DNA of 64,000 bases. Source: Limnohabitans sp. (GTDB lineage: Bacteria; Pseudomonadota; Gammaproteobacteria; Burkholderiales; Burkholderiaceae_C). The position numbers were made by a program, and so were the translations under genes. How positions within the stretch are numbered: the first letter of the stretch is position 1; each line of letters starts with the position of its first letter. The notes beneath the pieces were generated by a model, which saw only the letters and a list, made by a program, of their open reading frames with translations, had not been told where the DNA came from and made no database searches. Shown piece after piece: positions 59,921-64,000 of the stretch. The DNA is taken from NCBI GenBank assembly GCA_018882835.1, contig VERE01000001.1, positions 1 through 64,000 on the forward strand. Reading direction: 5' to 3'.

Positions 59921-59970
59921 CCCCGCCGCCCCTCGCGGCCTCCCTTTGTGGCCCTTGCGCCCCTGACCTT

Positions 59971-60525
59971 ATGAAAATCGCACAAGAAATTCGCGCCGGC
60001 AATGTGATCATGCAAGGCAAAGACCCCATGGTCGTTTTGAAAACCGAATACGCCCGTGGCGGTCGCAACGCCGCCACCGTGCGCATGAAGCTGAAAAGCC
60101 TGCTGAACAATTTCGGCACCGAAGTGGTTTTCAAGGCTGACGACAAGATGGATCAAATCGTCCTGGACAAGAAAGAGTGCACCTACTCTTACTTTGCCGA
60201 CCCGATGTATGTGTGGATGGACACCGAGTACAACCAGTACGAAGTGGAAGCCGAAAACATGGGTGATGCCCTGAACTACCTGGAAGACGGCATGTCGGCC
60301 GAAGTGGTGTTCTACGAAGGCAAGGCCATTTCCGTCGAATTGCCCACCTCGGTCGAGCGCGAAGTCACCTGGACCGAACCCGCTGTCAAAGGCGACACTT
60401 CAGGCAAAGTGTTGAAGCCCGCAAAAATTGCCACCGGTTTCGAAATACCCGTGCCCATCTTCGTGGCGCAAGGTGACCGCATTGAAATTGACACCCGCAC
60501 TGCGGAATACCGCCGTCGCGTCTGA
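59971..60525 (+). CDS. efp: Elongation factor P
   Basis: [45 protein letters not shown]; 184 aa. Confidence 0.98.
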   Translation: MKIAQEIRAGNVIMQGKDPMVVLKTEYARGGRNAATVRMKLKSLLNNFGTEVVFKADDKMDQIVLDKKECTYSYFADPMYVWMDTEYNQYEVEAENMGDALNYLEDGMSAEVVFYEGKAISVELPTSVEREVTWTEPAVKGDTSGKVLKPAKIATGFEIPVPIFVAQGDRIEIDTRTAEYRRRV

Positions 60526-60550
60526 GCTTTCCAGCAAAGCTTGCCAGTCA

Positions 60551-60571
60551 AGCGCCTTCGGGCGCTTTTTG
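60551..60571 (+). terminator. Terminator after efp
   Basis: AGCGCC-ttcg-GGCGCTTTTT. Confidence 0.85.
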
Positions 60572-60595
60572 CATTTCTGGCAGTAACATCCAGGC

Positions 60596-61459
60596 ATGGA
60601 TGGCATGTTAGACCCTCAAGACCGACGCTTGGCAGAGGCCTGGGAAACGCTGAAGGCACAAAGCGAAAGCGGCGACGCCCTGGCGCCAGAATCCAACCGG
60701 CTGGCGTTTGCCGACCCCGAGTTTTTGCTGCGGCGCGAAACCAGGGGAATTCGCTTCCAACTGGAAATGCTCAAGCCGGACTTGGCCCAGCATGAGCGCG
60801 GCATTGAAAACACGGTGGTGGTGTTTGGCAGCGCGCGCTTTCGCAGCGAGGAGGTGGCCCACGCCGAGCTGGAGAAAGCACGCTCTGAGGGTAACCCCCA
60901 GGCCATTGCCCGCGCCGAGACGCTGGTGCGCAATGCCCACTATTACGAGCAAGCACGCGCCTTTGGCCACAAGGTGGCCACTTACAGCTTGGACCAGTCA
61001 CCTGCACACAAACTGTTTGTCTGCACGGGCGGTGGCCCCGGCATCATGGAGGCCGCCAACCGTGGCGCGCATGAAGCCGGCGGTATCAGCGTGGGCTTGA
61101 ACATCGCGCTACCCCACGAGCAAACGCCCAATCCCTACATCACGCCAGGCCTGAGCTTCAAGTTCCATTATTTTGCGCTGCGCAAAATGCACTTCATGAT
61201 GCGCGCCAAAGCGCTGGTGGCGTTTCCGGGTGGCTTTGGGACAATGGATGAACTGTTTGAAACCCTGACCCTGGTTCAATGCAAAAAAGCCAAGCCGGTG
61301 CCCATCGTCTTGTTCGGCAGCGACTATTGGCACCGCCTGCTGAACCTCCAAGTGATGCTGGACGAGGGCGCCATTTCGGTGGAAGACCTGAACCTTTTCA
61401 AATACGTAGACGATGTTCAAGACGCCTGGGGCGTCATCCGTGATTTTTATCAGCTCTGA
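60596..61459 (+). CDS. LOG-family (TIGR00730-like) Rossmann-fold protein
   Basis: VCTGGGPGIMEAANRGAHEAGGISVGLNIALPHEQ, FPGGFGTMDELFETLTLVQ. Confidence 0.92.
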   Translation: MDGMLDPQDRRLAEAWETLKAQSESGDALAPESNRLAFADPEFLLRRETRGIRFQLEMLKPDLAQHERGIENTVVVFGSARFRSEEVAHAELEKARSEGNPQAIARAETLVRNAHYYEQARAFGHKVATYSLDQSPAHKLFVCTGGGPGIMEAANRGAHEAGGISVGLNIALPHEQTPNPYITPGLSFKFHYFALRKMHFMMRAKALVAFPGGFGTMDELFETLTLVQCKKAKPVPIVLFGSDYWHRLLNLQVMLDEGAISVEDLNLFKYVDDVQDAWGVIRDFYQL

Positions 61460-62585
61460 GGCGCCAGGCCACCCGGGCACCCGACGACACCGCCGCTGCA
61501 AGGCACCAAAACACACCCGCAACGCCAATCAGGCCGCTGGTGGCGCCAAACACCATGGGCATCAAAACGCTGGAAGCGTTGATGGTCATCATTCGCAAAC
61601 CCAGCGCCTCGCCTTGGCGCGGTTCGGGCGTGATTTGATGCAAGGTGCTCATCACCATGGGCTGTACCGAGCCCAGCGACAAGCCCAGCAAGCCGGAGCA
61701 CAGGCCCATCATCCAGGCCGTGGCAGTGAAGGGGTACAAGGCCAGCAACAGCCCCGTCATGAGCATGGCGGCCGTGATGATTTGCCACTCCTTGAATCGC
61801 CCTGCAACCATCGGTAGTGAGAAGCGGATCAAGGTGGCGGCCAGCGCAAACGTGCCCAGCACCATGCCAATGGCAGACGCACTGATGCCGCGCTCGTGCC
61901 CCAGAATGGGCACCATGAACGTGTGAACATCCCAGCAGGAAGACAAAAACCAGTTCACCAGCAACAGGCGTCGCAGCGGTGGGTCTCTCAGCAAATCCCA
62001 GGCCCGCTGGGGACCTTGCGCCGTCGGCGTCGCCTGGCTGGGACGTTCGTCAAGGGCGCGGATCCAAAGCCAGGTCAGCAGTGGCAACACCGCCATCGTG
62101 GCAAAAGCGGCGCGAAAGCCAGCATGGTCAATCAGCAGGCCTGCCAGCAAGGGCCCCACAAAGTTGGAGGCGGCAGGCCCGACCGACAGCCAGCTGAAAG
62201 CACTTCGAAGCGCGACAGTGTCAACTGCCATGCGGCCCACATGCCGTTGCAGCGCAATGATGACCGCGCCCGTCGCACCCCCTGTCAGCAAGGCGCTCAC
62301 GCACAAGACGGGATACATCGGCCAAATGACCGCCAGCAGCGCCCCACTGAAAGCCATGGTGATGCCTATGCGCAAGGTGGGCTTCATGCCGTGGCGATCC
62401 ACGAAGCGACCGGCTGGCAGCGCCAGGAACACTTGCGTCAAAGCGAACATGGCCAGCAACAGGCCCACGGCGGCCTCGCTGTGGCCCTCGCGCAGGGCCA
62501 TCAAGGGCGAGGCCATGCGCATGCCTGTCATGCAAGCATGCAAGCAGACTTGGCCCGCCACCAGACGAAACAGCTCTCGCTTCAT
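61434..62585 (-). CDS. MFS transporter
   Basis: ~12 TM; GLLLAMFALTQVFLALPAGRFVDRHGMK. Confidence 0.9.
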   Translation of the reverse strand: MKRELFRLVAGQVCLHACMTGMRMASPLMALREGHSEAAVGLLLAMFALTQVFLALPAGRFVDRHGMKPTLRIGITMAFSGALLAVIWPMYPVLCVSALLTGGATGAVIIALQRHVGRMAVDTVALRSAFSWLSVGPAASNFVGPLLAGLLIDHAGFRAAFATMAVLPLLTWLWIRALDERPSQATPTAQGPQRAWDLLRDPPLRRLLLVNWFLSSCWDVHTFMVPILGHERGISASAIGMVLGTFALAATLIRFSLPMVAGRFKEWQIITAAMLMTGLLLALYPFTATAWMMGLCSGLLGLSLGSVQPMVMSTLHQITPEPRQGEALGLRMMTINASSVLMPMVFGATSGLIGVAGVFWCLAAAVSSGARVAWRLRADKNHG

Positions 62586-63883
62586 TCCTCTTCGGTCAGG
62601 GTGTCTGGCGTTGGCAGCAGGGCTTGCGCTTCCCCGTCCGGCAGGGCTTCCACATTTTTCAAAGCGCGCCGCATCTGACGGCTGCGGGTGTCGGCGCGGT
62701 CCAGGGTGTCGGCAGCTTTTTGCACTTGTTCGCGGACCTTAGCCACCCAATCGCCATAGCGTTCAAACTCTGTTTTGACAGCCCCCAAAACCTTCCAGAC
62801 TTCAGAAGCCTGTTGCTCCAGCGCCAGTGTGCGAAAGCCCATGTGCAGGCTGTTCAACATGGCCAGCAAGGTGGTGGGGCCTGCAAGCGTCACGCGGTAG
62901 TCACGCTGCAAGCTGTCCATCAAGCCCGGGCGGCGCAGCACTTCTGCATAGAGGCTCTCGATGGGCAAGAACAAAATCGCGAAGTCGGTGGTGTGGGGCG
63001 GCGCCAGGTAGTTCTCGGCAATGCTGCGCGCTTCGTTGCGAATGCGCGACTCCAACGCCTTGGCGGCCAACTCGGCGGCCGCAGGGTCGGCCCGGTCATG
63101 CGCGTCCAACAAGCGCTCGTAATCTTCACGCGGAAATTTGGCATCCACCGGCAACCACACCGGCTCGCCAGACTCGCCGCCGCGGCCCGGGAAGCGAATG
63201 GCGAAATCCACCCGCTGGTTGCTGCGCGGTCGTGTTTCCACTTGCTTGGCGTATTGCTCAGGGGTCAGCACTTGCTCGAGCAAGGCCTCCAGCTGCACCT
63301 CGCCAAAAATGCCACGGGTCTTGACGTTGGTCAGCACACGCTGCAAATCGCCCACCCCCTGCGCCAGTGACTGCATTTGCCCCAAGCCTTGGTGCACCTG
63401 CTCGAGCCGATCGGCCACCTGTTTGAAGCTTTCGGACAAGCGGGCTTCCAGCGTGGACTGCAATTTCTCGTCCACGGTCTTGCGCATTTCATCGAGCTTG
63501 GCTGCGTTGGTCTGTTGCAATTGCAACAATTGCGCGTCCAGGGTGTGGCGCACTTCCTGCAAACGTTGCGCGTTGCTTTCGCTGAGCGACAGGATCTGGT
63601 TGCTGAGGGTGTCCCCCAGGTGCTTTTGCAAGGAGCCCATTTGCTCGGCCTGGCTTTGTTGAAAGCTGTTCAGGCTTTGTTGCAATTCCTGGCGCCCGGT
63701 CCGCGAAGACTCGCTGATTTCATAACGCAGGTCGCGCTCGAGCCGTTCGATCTTTTCCTGCATGACCTTGAGCTCAGTCACCAGGCGGGTGTCATCGCGC
63801 GCATTCAAGCGGCGCAAAACCATCAGCACAATCACCAGCAGGATGCTGATGAGCGCCAGCAAAAAATTGTTGTCCAGCATCAT
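62582..63883 (-). CDS. rmuC: DNA recombination protein RmuC
   Basis: N-terminal TM and coiled coil, GIFGEVQLEALLEQVLTPEQY, VDAKFPREDYERLLDA. Confidence 0.95.
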   Translation of the reverse strand: MMLDNNFLLALISILLVIVLMVLRRLNARDDTRLVTELKVMQEKIERLERDLRYEISESSRTGRQELQQSLNSFQQSQAEQMGSLQKHLGDTLSNQILSLSESNAQRLQEVRHTLDAQLLQLQQTNAAKLDEMRKTVDEKLQSTLEARLSESFKQVADRLEQVHQGLGQMQSLAQGVGDLQRVLTNVKTRGIFGEVQLEALLEQVLTPEQYAKQVETRPRSNQRVDFAIRFPGRGGESGEPVWLPVDAKFPREDYERLLDAHDRADPAAAELAAKALESRIRNEARSIAENYLAPPHTTDFAILFLPIESLYAEVLRRPGLMDSLQRDYRVTLAGPTTLLAMLNSLHMGFRTLALEQQASEVWKVLGAVKTEFERYGDWVAKVREQVQKAADTLDRADTRSRQMRRALKNVEALPDGEAQALLPTPDTLTEEE

Positions 63884-63884
63884 G

Positions 63885-64000
63885 TCAACGAGACACTTGG
63901 TTCAGCGGGGTTCGGGTCCGCCCATGGACCAGGTAATCCACCAGATTGTCTGCCGCCAGGTTGGCCATTTTCAAACGGGTGGCGATCGTGGCACTGGCGA
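63885..64000 (-). CDS. D-2-hydroxyacid dehydrogenase, C-terminal fragment (truncated by window)
   Basis: Reverse translation …ASATIATRLKMANLAADNLVDYLVHGRTRTPLNQVSR*. Confidence 0.65.
   Translation of the reverse strand, partial: ASATIATRLKMANLAADNLVDYLVHGRTRTPLNQVSR

Overview
The window is a chromosomal segment of a betaproteobacterium (Burkholderiales, Comamonadaceae-like by gene order and protein sequences; no database search was possible). Most of it is conserved core: glmM-folP-ftsH-rlmE, greA, carAB, the rnhB-lpxB-lpxA-fabZ-lpxD-skp-bamA-rseP-dxr-cdsA-frr-pyrH-tsf-rpsB block, rnr, rimO, phaR, relA, ispDF, mfd, serB, uvrC, earP-efp, rmuC and two tRNAs. The most interesting parts are: (1) the first ~11 kb, a phosphate-stress island with ppk2, ppk1, sixA, an olsB/plcP/agt-like membrane-lipid remodelling operon, an OprO/OprP-type porin, Pho-box-like 7-4-7-4-7 repeats and a decayed ugd gene; (2) a perfect 45-bp inverted repeat between carA and a TrmH-family gene, which carries two inverted consensus DnaA boxes and supplies the stop codon of the methyltransferase gene; (3) absence of uppS from its usual place between frr and cdsA; (4) a lysine-rich H1-like/RHH-like small protein beside the polyphosphate genes, and an orphan ParA with a small upstream partner. 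Names come from recognising conserved motifs in the translations. CDS starts were trimmed to the likely initiation codon where the longest ORF was clearly over-extended.
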